64,000 nucleotides of DNA from Alphaproteobacteria bacterium (GTDB lineage Bacteria; Pseudomonadota; Alphaproteobacteria; Paracaedibacterales; CAITNM01): the NCBI GenBank assembly GCA_021298215.1, contig JAJTEE010000004.1:81676-145675 (forward strand), given 5' to 3'. Numbering within the stretch: the first letter of the stretch is position 1; the number at the start of each line of letters is the position of its first letter. A program made the position numbers and the translations under genes. A model generated the notes under the pieces. That model was not told the DNA's origin. It saw only the letters and a program-made list of their open reading frames with translations, and made no database searches. Positions 6,803 to 15,619 of this stretch are shown here, one piece after another.

Positions 6803-8284
6803 TTAGGAATTTCCGTTTACCGCTTTCAATGCCGGTTGAAAATTTTTCTCTAAATCATGCGCCAATTCTTGTGCCCAAGCAGTAATATTCCCTGCCCCCA
6901 TACACACAATAATATCCCCCGTCTCTAAGAAAGGGGTTAGCATTCCCAGCAACGAAGAAGGATATTCAAAATAACGCACAAACACTTCTGTGCTCTCTGC
7001 AACTTTATCAACCAAATCCTCACTTGTCACACCATTCGGCGCTTCACCTGCTGGATAAACAGGCGATATCAAAACCTGCTCACAACCATCAAAGCAATGC
7101 ACAAAATCCTCAAATAAATCTTTTAAACGTGAAAAACGATGTGGCTGAACCACTGCATATACTTTACCCTTAGTTGCTTGCTTTGCTGCAGCGATAACCG
7201 CCTTAATCTCAGCGGGATGATGCGCATAATCATCAATGATACGCACCCCGTGCACACTTCCAACTTGAGAAAACCGTCGTTTTACGCCTTTAAATGTTTT
7301 AAACGCATGACGCACTACAGCATCTGATATTCCTAATTCTTGTGCAATGGCAACAACAGCTAAAGCATTCTGTACGTTATGCTGCCCAACCATTGGCAAG
7401 AAAACATCCTTCAACATAGGAGGAAGCGTTTTAACATTATCGCCAACGTTGTTTGCTAACTCTCGCTGACGCTCTAAATAAGCCAATTTCAAACTAATAT
7501 CAAACGTTACACCTTCTGTACAAAATCGAATATTTTGCGCAGAAACATCTGCATTTTCATCAAAACCATACGTAACAATGCGGCGATCTGAAATCTCTTC
7601 TGCCAATTTTTTTACAACCGGATGATCAATACATAAAACGCCAGCTCCATAAAAAGGAACATTCTTCACAAAGTGACGAAACGCTGCATATAAAGACTCA
7701 AAATCTCCATAATGCTCCATATGTTCGGCATCAATATTCGTAACCACTGCTATTGTTGCTGGAAGCCTTGTGAAACTTCCATCTGATTCATCAGCTTCCA
7801 CAACAGCCCAATTGCTCTTACCCAAACGTGCATTCGTATTATATTCATTGATAATACCACCATTTACAACAGTCGGATCCATACCAGCGGCATCAACTAA
7901 CCATGCTAAAAGCGATGTTGTCGTTGTTTTCCCATGCGTTCCACCCACAGCCAAAGATAAGCGACTACGCATAATTTCTGCTAATATCTCTGATCGATGC
8001 ATTACCGGGATACGCAAGCGCCTTGCTTCGACAAGCTCAACATTATCAGGCTTAACAGCTGTTGAAATGACCACTGCTTGAACTTTAGCTAAATTCTTTG
8101 CATCATGCCCAATGAAAACTGGAATCCCCAAAGACTCTAAACGCTTCGTATTATAGCTTTCAGAAATATCTGCACCCTGCACCTGAAAACCACTTTTGTG
8201 CAAAACCTCAGCGATACCGCTCATCCCGATTCCGCCAATTCCAATAAAATGCAAGGCCCGCACTTGTCCAGGTAAAATATTCAT
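6803..8284 (-). CDS. murC: UDP-N-acetylmuramate--L-alanine ligase
   Basis: MurC adds L-Ala to UDP-MurNAc with ATP, the first step in building the peptidoglycan stem. The 493-residue protein has the N-terminal Rossmann motif FIGIGGIGMSGIAEVL, the P-loop GGTHGKTTTTSLLAWL (113-128), VVEADESDGSF, TNIDAEHMEHYGDF, and DDYAHHPAEIKAV near 350, all in the expected order. An insertion around residues 275-295 (RQRELANNVGDNVKTLPPML) makes it slightly longer than most. It follows murG at 27 bp and precedes murB, as in the classical dcw cluster. Confidence 0.97.
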   Translation of the reverse strand: MNILPGQVRALHFIGIGGIGMSGIAEVLHKSGFQVQGADISESYNTKRLESLGIPVFIGHDAKNLAKVQAVVISTAVKPDNVELVEARRLRIPVMHRSEILAEIMRSRLSLAVGGTHGKTTTTSLLAWLVDAAGMDPTVVNGGIINEYNTNARLGKSNWAVVEADESDGSFTRLPATIAVVTNIDAEHMEHYGDFESLYAAFRHFVKNVPFYGAGVLCIDHPVVKKLAEEISDRRIVTYGFDENADVSAQNIRFCTEGVTFDISLKLAYLERQRELANNVGDNVKTLPPMLKDVFLPMVGQHNVQNALAVVAIAQELGISDAVVRHAFKTFKGVKRRFSQVGSVHGVRIIDDYAHHPAEIKAVIAAAKQATKGKVYAVVQPHRFSRLKDLFEDFVHCFDGCEQVLISPVYPAGEAPNGVTSEDLVDKVAESTEVFVRYFEYPSSLLGMLTPFLETGDIIVCMGAGNITAWAQELAHDLEKNFQPALKAVNGNS

Positions 8285-8311
8285 TCAATTAATACAGAAA
8301 AAGGTTATCTA

Positions 8312-9370
8312 TTATAAATAGCTATCCTGGGAAAAACTTTCAACCCAATCGGCTAAATCTTTCGCAGCATTTGGTTTGCCTAAATGATGAATTGATTCGC
8401 TCATCGCCGATAAAGATTTTTTATTATTCATAATACTTTCAAGGAGTTGCGCTAAAACTGGAGGTGTAAATTCGAGTTCATTTAGAATCCATCCTCCACC
8501 AGCATTCACCACTAGACGAGCGTTCTCACCTTGATCATTATCCTTTGAAATAGCTAACGGCACAAAAACAGCTGGCACCCCTAAACATGTTAATTCAGCA
8601 ACAGTTGAAGCACCTGCACGACAAATAGCCAAATCCGCATTACGAAGCTTTCCAGGTATATCACTAAAAAAGCTTTCTAAACACGCTTCAATACCTAGTT
8701 TTTCATAAAAAGTTTTGACGTCTTGCAACTGCTCATGACGGCATTGCTGCGTGACAATTAATTTTTTTTGCAAATCTTCAGGCAATAATTCCAACGCTTT
8801 TGGAATAATTTCTGAAAATAATTTAGCACCCTGGCTACCACCAATCACACACACATGAAACCTATTCGGGTCTTTTGATTGTGGTTTTGACATCGCCACA
8901 TGAACAAGCTCTCGCACAGGATTACCTTTCCATACAGCATTATAGGGAGCCCCATTTGTCTGCGAAAAGCTTATAGCTAACCCTTTCGCAAATTTTAGCA
9001 ATAGTCTATTTGCGCGGCCTAACACCGCATTTTGTTCATGCAATAATGTTTTCTTAAATGTTAGTTGTGCTGCAATCATTCCCGGAAGAGAAGGATATCC
9101 ACCAAATCCCACCACTAAATTCACACGATTTTTATGAAAGAATATTAAGCTCTTCAAAATGCCACGAAGCATAGTAAATACGTACGTAATAATATTGCTA
9201 CGCTTTACATTTAATATTTCAATCGCATCAAAATATTCGTAATTTACAAAATTCATTGCTCTAGAATCAGTAAAAAGAGCTAATTTATGTCCACGCTTTT
9301 TTAAATGAGCAGCAAGCCCTTCCGCTGGAAATACATGCCCACCTGTTCCTCCCGCACACAAAACAATCAT
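8312..9370 (-). CDS. murG: UDP-GlcNAc--undecaprenyl-pyrophosphoryl-MurNAc-pentapeptide GlcNAc transferase
   Basis: MurG converts lipid I to lipid II at the cytoplasmic face of the inner membrane. The 352-residue protein shows the N-terminal glycine loop AGGTGGHVFPAEGLA, the second loop GFGGYPSLPG, HEQNAVLGRANR, the IGGSQGAKLFSE loop of the second Rossmann domain, and the donor-site CRAGASTVAELTCLGVPAVFVPL. Its ATG overlaps the recN stop by one base (TAATG), so translation is probably coupled to recN, an unusual pairing. Confidence 0.97.
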   Translation of the reverse strand: MIVLCAGGTGGHVFPAEGLAAHLKKRGHKLALFTDSRAMNFVNYEYFDAIEILNVKRSNIITYVFTMLRGILKSLIFFHKNRVNLVVGFGGYPSLPGMIAAQLTFKKTLLHEQNAVLGRANRLLLKFAKGLAISFSQTNGAPYNAVWKGNPVRELVHVAMSKPQSKDPNRFHVCVIGGSQGAKLFSEIIPKALELLPEDLQKKLIVTQQCRHEQLQDVKTFYEKLGIEACLESFFSDIPGKLRNADLAICRAGASTVAELTCLGVPAVFVPLAISKDNDQGENARLVVNAGGGWILNELEFTPPVLAQLLESIMNNKKSLSAMSESIHHLGKPNAAKDLADWVESFSQDSYL

Positions 9371-11016
9371 TACGACTCCTTCATTAATTCTAATGCTGCC
9401 ATACGCGCTGCTTCATTAACTTCTTGGCCAGACAACATACGAGCTATTTCTTGAATACGTTCATTTTCAGATAGTACGTGCACGTTTGTAAGAGTAGAAG
9501 AAGTTCCTTGTTGTTTTGATACAACCAAATGATGATGAGCCTGTGCTGCCACCTGAGCAGAATGCGTAATTGCCATAACTTGACCACAATCTCCTAACCG
9601 CTTTAAACGCTTTCCAATTGCTAGCGCAACTTGACCACTTACGCCATGATCAATTTCATCAAAAATTAACGTTGACACATTTTGCTGACTTGCCGTAACA
9701 ACCTTCAAAGCCAGCATTAATCGAGCCATTTCACCCCCAGATGCTGTCTTATGTAATGGCGCAAAATTTTGCCCCGGGTTCATGCATACTTCAAAGATAA
9801 CTTGTTCGGTACCATATGCACCCCATTGCGGTTCAGGTAATTCGGATAAATTAATCTGAAAACGCGCATGCGGCAAAAATAAATCTGGTAATTCTTTATG
9901 CACATTCTCTTCCAGATTTTTAGCAGCCACTTTTCGTGCTTTTGTCAACGCTTGAGCTACTTCAACATATTCTTGCTTCGTTTGCGCCAATTGCTTTTGC
10001 AGCTGACCACGCTCATACTCTGGATCATCAAGACCTTGTGATTGCTTCTGTAATTCTTGCCAAACTTTATGTAAATCATCGCCTGCGATATTGTATTTTT
10101 TAGAAATAGCATGAAGTTCGCTATAACGTTGATCATAATGTTGCAACTCATCCGCATGAGCTTGGTGTTGCTCAAGCAAATCCTTTAAAATAAGTTGGGT
10201 TTCTTTGACCTCAACATACGCACGATCCAAACTTTTTGCTGCTTCTTCCACAGCTTCTAAACCAACATTTGCTTTTGTCAAAGCTTGCTGATGTTGCGCA
10301 ATTTCACCCGCTAAATCTTTAGGATACGTCATCCCCTGCAAACACGCAGCAACTGTGTCTGCTATTTTTGCAAACCCTACAATTTCTTGACGCTTTTGTA
10401 AAAGTAACGTTTCTTCTTCTTCAAGAGGACGTAGCTTCGTTAAATCTTCCAGTTGCATTCTAATAAATGCCCGTTGTTGTTCATGTGCGAACATATTCTT
10501 TTCAAAAGTTTCCAAACTTATTTGCGCCTCTTGAAAACGCTTCCACGCTTCTTCAACATTTTTTTTGATTACTTCATCAATAGTTTGATCTAAAAGAACA
10601 CGCTGTCGACTTAATTCAAACAAATGATCTTGCTGACCATGAATATTAAGTAGCTGATCACCTAACATTTTTAACGTTTGCACTGTCACGGGTTCATCAT
10701 TGATAAACGCTTTAGAACGCCCATTCGTTTGCAAAACACGCCGCAGAGCAATGATTTCACCCTTAGGCAAACCTTGCTCTTCAAATAATTCATTCAGCAA
10801 ATCATCATATTCAAATTCAGCAAAAACCGATGCTTGCTCTGCATTTTTCCGAATAAGATTTTGCTCGCCACGCTGCCCTAGCACTAAGCACAGCGCATCT
10901 AAAAGAATAGATTTTCCAGCACCTGTTTCCCCTGTAAAAACACAGAAACCATGTTCAAAGGAGAGATCTAGTGATTCAATCAGCACTACATTACGTATAC
11001 TGAGCGCGCGCAGCAT
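9370..11016 (-). CDS. recN: DNA repair protein RecN
   Basis: RecN is an SMC-like ATPase that acts early in double-strand break repair. The 548-residue protein has the Walker A motif TGETGAGKSILLDALCLVLG near the start, a Q-loop region (LLNIHGQQDHLFELS), a long coiled-coil middle of about residues 150-360, and the C-terminal signature ASGGEMARLMLALK followed by Walker B TLIFDEIDHGVSG. The start begins MLRALSIRNVVLIE, as is typical. It lies 3 bp after bamD, an association common in alphaproteobacteria, but here it leads directly into murG. Confidence 0.96.
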   Translation of the reverse strand: MLRALSIRNVVLIESLDLSFEHGFCVFTGETGAGKSILLDALCLVLGQRGEQNLIRKNAEQASVFAEFEYDDLLNELFEEQGLPKGEIIALRRVLQTNGRSKAFINDEPVTVQTLKMLGDQLLNIHGQQDHLFELSRQRVLLDQTIDEVIKKNVEEAWKRFQEAQISLETFEKNMFAHEQQRAFIRMQLEDLTKLRPLEEEETLLLQKRQEIVGFAKIADTVAACLQGMTYPKDLAGEIAQHQQALTKANVGLEAVEEAAKSLDRAYVEVKETQLILKDLLEQHQAHADELQHYDQRYSELHAISKKYNIAGDDLHKVWQELQKQSQGLDDPEYERGQLQKQLAQTKQEYVEVAQALTKARKVAAKNLEENVHKELPDLFLPHARFQINLSELPEPQWGAYGTEQVIFEVCMNPGQNFAPLHKTASGGEMARLMLALKVVTASQQNVSTLIFDEIDHGVSGQVALAIGKRLKRLGDCGQVMAITHSAQVAAQAHHHLVVSKQQGTSSTLTNVHVLSENERIQEIARMLSGQEVNEAARMAALELMKES

Positions 11017-11019
11017 CGG

Positions 11020-11769
11020 TTACTTTTTAATCCCTTGCATAATTTCATACGTCTGGGCATACCAGTCAGAATCATTATAATTGTGACCAAGCACAGCAGC
11101 ACTCGCCTTAGCCTCTTCGTACATACCTAGCGCTAAATAAGAAAGCGTCAGACGATACAAAGTTTCAGGAACATGTGCAGAATGTTCGTATTCTTTAATC
11201 ACCATCTGTAAACGATTTATTGCCGACAAATGCGCTTCTTTTTGCTGATAAAACCGGGCAATTTCAACTTCTTTTGCCGCTAAATGGTCGCGAATAAGAT
11301 CAATTTTTAGACGGCCATCTTTTGCGTATTTACTATTAGGAAAACGATTAATGAGCTTTTGGAAAGCGTCTGCGCTTTCTTTCGCTGGTGTTTGGTCGCG
11401 CTCAACAATGGGTATTTGTTCATAAGAAATCAGACCTAACATATACATCGCATACGGCACATATTCATGGCCCGGATGTAACTGAATAAACATTTCAAAT
11501 GCTTCTTCAGCTTCTTCATATTTTTTCGCTAAATAATACGTATATCCAGACATCACTTGCGCATTAAGAGACCAATCTGAATACGGATGTTGACGCTCAA
11601 CTTCAGCGTAAGCAGCGCCTGCTTCTTTATATTTCTTAGCCTCTAAACGATCAACAGCCAATAAGTACAGCTGCTCAACCGACATTTCATCAAATTTTTC
11701 AGCATCATCCGCGCAAGAAGCTAACAGAAGCACAAGTAAACCAGAAAGAAGTCGTTTCACAAACGTCAA
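11020..11769 (-). CDS. bamD: Outer membrane assembly lipoprotein BamD
   Basis: BamD is the essential lipoprotein partner of BamA in inserting beta-barrel proteins into the outer membrane. The 249-residue precursor has a signal peptide with lipobox LLAS-C (Cys19), then tetratricopeptide repeats: LYLLAVDRLEAKKYKEAGAAYAEVERQHPYSDW, the repeat with YTYYLAKKYEEAEEAFEMFIQLHP, a VERDQTPAKESADAFQKLINRFPNSKYAKDGRLKI block typical of BamD, and two C-terminal repeats. It is the first gene of a five-gene minus-strand run. Confidence 0.95.
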   Translation of the reverse strand: MTFVKRLLSGLLVLLLASCADDAEKFDEMSVEQLYLLAVDRLEAKKYKEAGAAYAEVERQHPYSDWSLNAQVMSGYTYYLAKKYEEAEEAFEMFIQLHPGHEYVPYAMYMLGLISYEQIPIVERDQTPAKESADAFQKLINRFPNSKYAKDGRLKIDLIRDHLAAKEVEIARFYQQKEAHLSAINRLQMVIKEYEHSAHVPETLYRLTLSYLALGMYEEAKASAAVLGHNYNDSDWYAQTYEIMQGIKK

Positions 11770-11917
11770 TATAATCTCTATTTTCGCTCAAGATAGCATA
11801 AGCAAAAACTGTTTCCTAGCTAAAGTATTTGATAAAGAATACTTAAATCCAAACTGGAAAATTCTCTACACAAAAGGTACTCTAGCTTTAACTTATTTCG
11901 ATTTAAAGCGTACTATC

Positions 11918-13036
11918 ATGAATAATCCCAACATTTTCAAATTAGAAGAGTACCTAGGACAATACGAATTTAAAGCTCCCTATTTGTTATGCTGCTCTGA
12001 TGCCGAAAGCATCACCATGCAGGAAATGATCGATATGGGATCATCCAGCAGTAAAGATGCTTGGAATAAATTAAGCCTTGGGTATACAGAAGTTAGCGGT
12101 CTCCCTCTTTTGCGTGAGCAAATCACCCAAAGTTTTTATCCCAAACTATCTGCCAATAATATTCTATGCTTCTCAGGAGCAGAAGAAGGAATTTTTTGTG
12201 CTCTTTATACCCTATGCGACCCAGATGATCACGTTATTGTTCTTACTCCTTGTTATCAATCCCTTGCTGAAATCCCAGCACTAAAGGGTGCTCTTATTTC
12301 CCACATTTCCCTTCGTGAAGAAAACTATTGGCGTATCGATTTACAAGAAATTCAGAACGCTATCAAACCGAACACAAAATGCATCGTCATTAATTTTCCA
12401 CATAACCCAACCGGCCAAGTGATTACCAAAAACGAATTGCAAGATTTAGTAGACGTATGCCGAGCTCATAATTTATGGCTATTTTCAGATGAAGTGTATC
12501 GTCTCTTGGGCAATCCTTCAGAAGGTTGGGCACCTTCCGCTGTTGAACTTTATGAAAAAGCACTTTCACTTAATGTGATGAGTAAAGCTTTCGGGCTAGC
12601 CGGCTTACGCGTAGGTTGGATTGCTTGCCAAAATAATGATTTGCTTAAAAAAATTGAACAAATGAAGCATTACACGTCCATTTGCAACAGCGCCCCTTCA
12701 GAAATACTCAGCCTTATCGCCCTTGAAAACAAAGATAAAATCCTCGCACGCAATAACCAGATAGTAGACAAAAATCTTCAGCTTCTTGATAGTTTTATGG
12801 ATCAATATCGCGAACTCTTTTCCTGGGTTCGCCCTCAGGGAGGCTGCGTTGGATTTGTGCGCTATAAAAAGGAGGAATCCATTGATAATTTTTCAAAAAG
12901 ATTAGTTGATGACAAGGGTGTTTTACTGATGCCAGCCTCTATCTATAGCCATTCAAGCAATCACTTTCGCATAGGGTTTGGACGAAAAAATATGCCTGAA
13001 AGTCTAGAAAAATTGAAAGAATTTTTACAAGATTAA
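11918..13036 (+). CDS. PLP-dependent class I/II aminotransferase
   Basis: A 372-residue fold-type I aminotransferase. The key residues are visible: Asn in FPHNPTG (162-166), Asp191 and Tyr194 in FSDEVYRLLG, and the Schiff-base Lys223 in SKAFGLAGLRVGW, with FRIGFGR near the C-terminus supplying the carboxylate-binding Arg. The family includes aspartate and capreomycidine synthase-like transaminases, and the substrate cannot be fixed from sequence. The gene is monocistronic, divergent from bamD and convergent with gltA (3-bp gap). Confidence 0.88.
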   Translation: MNNPNIFKLEEYLGQYEFKAPYLLCCSDAESITMQEMIDMGSSSSKDAWNKLSLGYTEVSGLPLLREQITQSFYPKLSANNILCFSGAEEGIFCALYTLCDPDDHVIVLTPCYQSLAEIPALKGALISHISLREENYWRIDLQEIQNAIKPNTKCIVINFPHNPTGQVITKNELQDLVDVCRAHNLWLFSDEVYRLLGNPSEGWAPSAVELYEKALSLNVMSKAFGLAGLRVGWIACQNNDLLKKIEQMKHYTSICNSAPSEILSLIALENKDKILARNNQIVDKNLQLLDSFMDQYRELFSWVRPQGGCVGFVRYKKEESIDNFSKRLVDDKGVLLMPASIYSHSSNHFRIGFGRKNMPESLEKLKEFLQD

Positions 13037-13039
13037 AAT

Positions 13040-14305
13040 CTACAAATGCCGAAGCACAGATCCCGTGTACAACTGCCGTGGTCGTCCAATTTTTTGCCCC
13101 GGATCCGCCATCATCTCATTCCAATGCGCAATCCATCCAACCGTACGTGCCACTGAAAAAATAACCGTAAACATTGACGTTGGAATGTTCAGTGCTCTAA
13201 ACACGAGTCCTGAGTAAAAATCCACGTTTGGGTATAATTTATTGTCAATAAAATATTGATCCTTTAGTGCAATTTCTTCCAGCTTAAGTGCTATATCCAG
13301 CAGAGGATCTTGTATCCCCAATTGATCCAACACATCATGGCAAGCCTTGCGCATAATGCGTGCCCTGGGGTCATAATTTTTATACACGCGGTGCCCAAAT
13401 CCCATCAAACGAAACGTATCTTTTTTATCTTTCGCACGATTGATAAACGCTGGAATATTTTCAACCGATCCTATTTGCTCCAGCATTTTCAATACTGCTT
13501 CATTAGCACCTCCATGCGCAGGCCCCCAAAGCGCTGCAATGCCAGAGGCTATGCACGCAAACGGATTAGCCTTGCTCGATCCCGCAAGTCGCACGGTTGA
13601 TGTCGACGCGTTCTGCTCATGATCCGCATGCAAAATAAAAATAATATCCATCGCTTTAGCCACAATTGGATTAATTTGATATTTTTCCGAAGGCAGCCCA
13701 AACATCATTTTCAAAAAATTCTGTGCATAGGTTAAATCATTTTGAGGATAAGGCAGCGGACATCCTCGCGAATAATTATACGCCATTGCAGCAATGGTCG
13801 GCATTTTTGCAATGATCCGATGAAAAGCCGTTTCTCTTTGCTTTGGATCATAAATATCCAAATTGTCATGATAAAAAGCGGAAAGCGCTCCAACCACGCC
13901 AACCATAATCGCCATGGGGTGCGCGTCACGACGAAACCCTTGGAAGAAAGAACGCAACTGCTCATGCACCATGGTGTGCTGCGTTACCGATTTTTCAAAC
14001 TCTTCTTTCTCTTGTGCATTAGGCAATTCACCATAAAAAAGTAAATACGCAACATCCAAAAAGTCACATTTTTCAACAAGCTCGTCAACTGGATATCCGC
14101 GATATAACAACACGCCTTTATCACCGTCAATATAGGTGATACCCGATGAACAACTCGCCGTTGACATAAATCCGGGGTCGTAACAAAACATACCTGTTTC
14201 TTGATATAAGCTTCGCACATCAATCGCAGCCGGACCGAAACTCCCTTCAAGAATAGGCAATTCAACCGTTTTTCCATCAATTGTAATTGTTGCTTTGCGA
14301 ACCAT
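13040..14305 (-). CDS. gltA: Citrate synthase, hexameric type
   Basis: Condenses acetyl-CoA and oxaloacetate to citrate. The 421-residue length and N-terminal domain with [20 protein letters not shown] fit the Gram-negative type II enzyme, which is NADH-sensitive in many members. Active-site residues appear at the E. coli positions: His229 in [14 protein letters not shown], His264 in [11 protein letters not shown], His305 in [14 protein letters not shown], and the late Asp in VDFYSG. With acnA and icd in this window it gives the first three TCA steps, although the three genes are dispersed. Confidence 0.97.
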   Translation of the reverse strand: MVRKATITIDGKTVELPILEGSFGPAAIDVRSLYQETGMFCYDPGFMSTASCSSGITYIDGDKGVLLYRGYPVDELVEKCDFLDVAYLLFYGELPNAQEKEEFEKSVTQHTMVHEQLRSFFQGFRRDAHPMAIMVGVVGALSAFYHDNLDIYDPKQRETAFHRIIAKMPTIAAMAYNYSRGCPLPYPQNDLTYAQNFLKMMFGLPSEKYQINPIVAKAMDIIFILHADHEQNASTSTVRLAGSSKANPFACIASGIAALWGPAHGGANEAVLKMLEQIGSVENIPAFINRAKDKKDTFRLMGFGHRVYKNYDPRARIMRKACHDVLDQLGIQDPLLDIALKLEEIALKDQYFIDNKLYPNVDFYSGLVFRALNIPTSMFTVIFSVARTVGWIAHWNEMMADPGQKIGRPRQLYTGSVLRHL

Positions 14306-14431
14306 TTCAATTTCCCTATATGCGAAAAATTACGAACATTTTAAGTAACTGTACCAAAGAAAAAGTAGGTTCGGTACTTTAAATTATCGCGAAAAAATCA
14401 CATAAACAGAATGCTTAATCGAGAAATACAT

Positions 14432-15559
14432 TCAATGCAAAACTTTATATTTTTTTTGTATCCCAATACACGCCGCCATCATGCTAATCATGAGTGCTGC
14501 TCCGATAAAAGGTGGGGGCATCATTCTTAAAGATGCCGCATACGTAGCAAACAGAATAAAAGAAACATGGGTAAATCCAAAGAATAACGTAATTTTAGCG
14601 TAGCTCTGAAATCCCTTTAAAACAGAATAAACATAAGCAAGAGATGGTGCTAAAAAGAGACTAAATCCTATACCAAAAACTACTTGATGCACTATGTAAC
14701 TATCAGCCATTAGCAATAACATCGCCACAAAAATCCCAATCATGGAAAAAGTCATCGTACGCACCGGCCCCATAATTTTCGCAAAGTAAGCTGATGGAAA
14801 AAGACTTAATAGAATAATGAAATTCATTAGTGAAGATGGCGTTGCAATCATCACATTACTCATATACCAATCTGTAAAACAAGGAGTATAAGAAAGTCCT
14901 ATGCTACCGACGCCAATGATGAGTATAGCCATTACCTTAGAAGAAAAACTGGCAGAATTCATTCTTGTAATTTTTTCAATGCTTGTCTGTTTAGCCAGGT
15001 AAATGCAGAATCCTAAAATAACAAGATCCGGAATAATTAAAAAACCTGCCCATTGGAAGAAGGAATATATAGAATTTCCATAGTAAGCAGTGAGCGTCCC
15101 CCCCATAATGGCAACGAGCATCAACGCACTAATTTGATAGTGCTTTAATGGGGTATAAAATCTGCACAAATATAAAAGCGGTAAAACAATAGCGCTTTTT
15201 AAAAAAAGTCGACAACTTCGAATGAGGGTAATCAATAACAACGAGTTGATTTTAATACTGAAAAAATAAATGCCAAATGCTAAGCCGGCAAGAAATAGAT
15301 AACCCAATGTAATTAACTTCATGGTTTTAAAAAAACCAATACGATCAGCAAGATAACCCAGGCAATAACACCCAGAAACTTTGGCCGTGAATTCAAGTAA
15401 ATGCCAAGGCATTACGGGATTTTCTTGCAATAAAGTAAAATTCCAAGCTTGCTGTTCTAAAAAAGCATTAAAGTAAGGTAGCGTTAAAATATTGGACGCA
15501 TGCACCCAAACACAAATAAAAATTATAAGCAGTTTGAGCGTCTCTCTAGGGTACATCAA
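14432..15559 (-). CDS. MFS-like transporter of unknown substrate
   Basis: A 375-residue membrane protein with about 10-12 hydrophobic segments. The segment after helix 2, CYCLGYLADRIGFFKTMKL, is a good match to the MFS loop 2-3 motif G-x-x-x-D-R-x-G-x-x-x. Its topology resembles the ProP/metabolite:H+ symporter branch, but the sequence is divergent and shorter than the usual 400-450 residues. It lies between gltA and asnB on the same strand, with 60 bp to asnB. No substrate can be assigned. Confidence 0.75.
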   Translation of the reverse strand: MMYPRETLKLLIIFICVWVHASNILTLPYFNAFLEQQAWNFTLLQENPVMPWHLLEFTAKVSGCYCLGYLADRIGFFKTMKLITLGYLFLAGLAFGIYFFSIKINSLLLITLIRSCRLFLKSAIVLPLLYLCRFYTPLKHYQISALMLVAIMGGTLTAYYGNSIYSFFQWAGFLIIPDLVILGFCIYLAKQTSIEKITRMNSASFSSKVMAILIIGVGSIGLSYTPCFTDWYMSNVMIATPSSLMNFIILLSLFPSAYFAKIMGPVRTMTFSMIGIFVAMLLLMADSYIVHQVVFGIGFSLFLAPSLAYVYSVLKGFQSYAKITLFFGFTHVSFILFATYAASLRMMPPPFIGAALMISMMAACIGIQKKYKVLH

Positions 15560-15619
15560 GCCATGCGAAACTCATGAAGATACCAAAGGAAATAGGCCTT
15601 TTTAACATTAAAGTCAAGC

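Noticed and set aside
6703..6885. Short open frame between murC and murB
   Set aside because: It is produced by the palindromic units and the murC antisense strand and has no family resemblance.
10700..11080. Open frame of 126 codons on the plus strand
   Set aside because: It is antisense to the 5' part of recN and shows no protein-like pattern.
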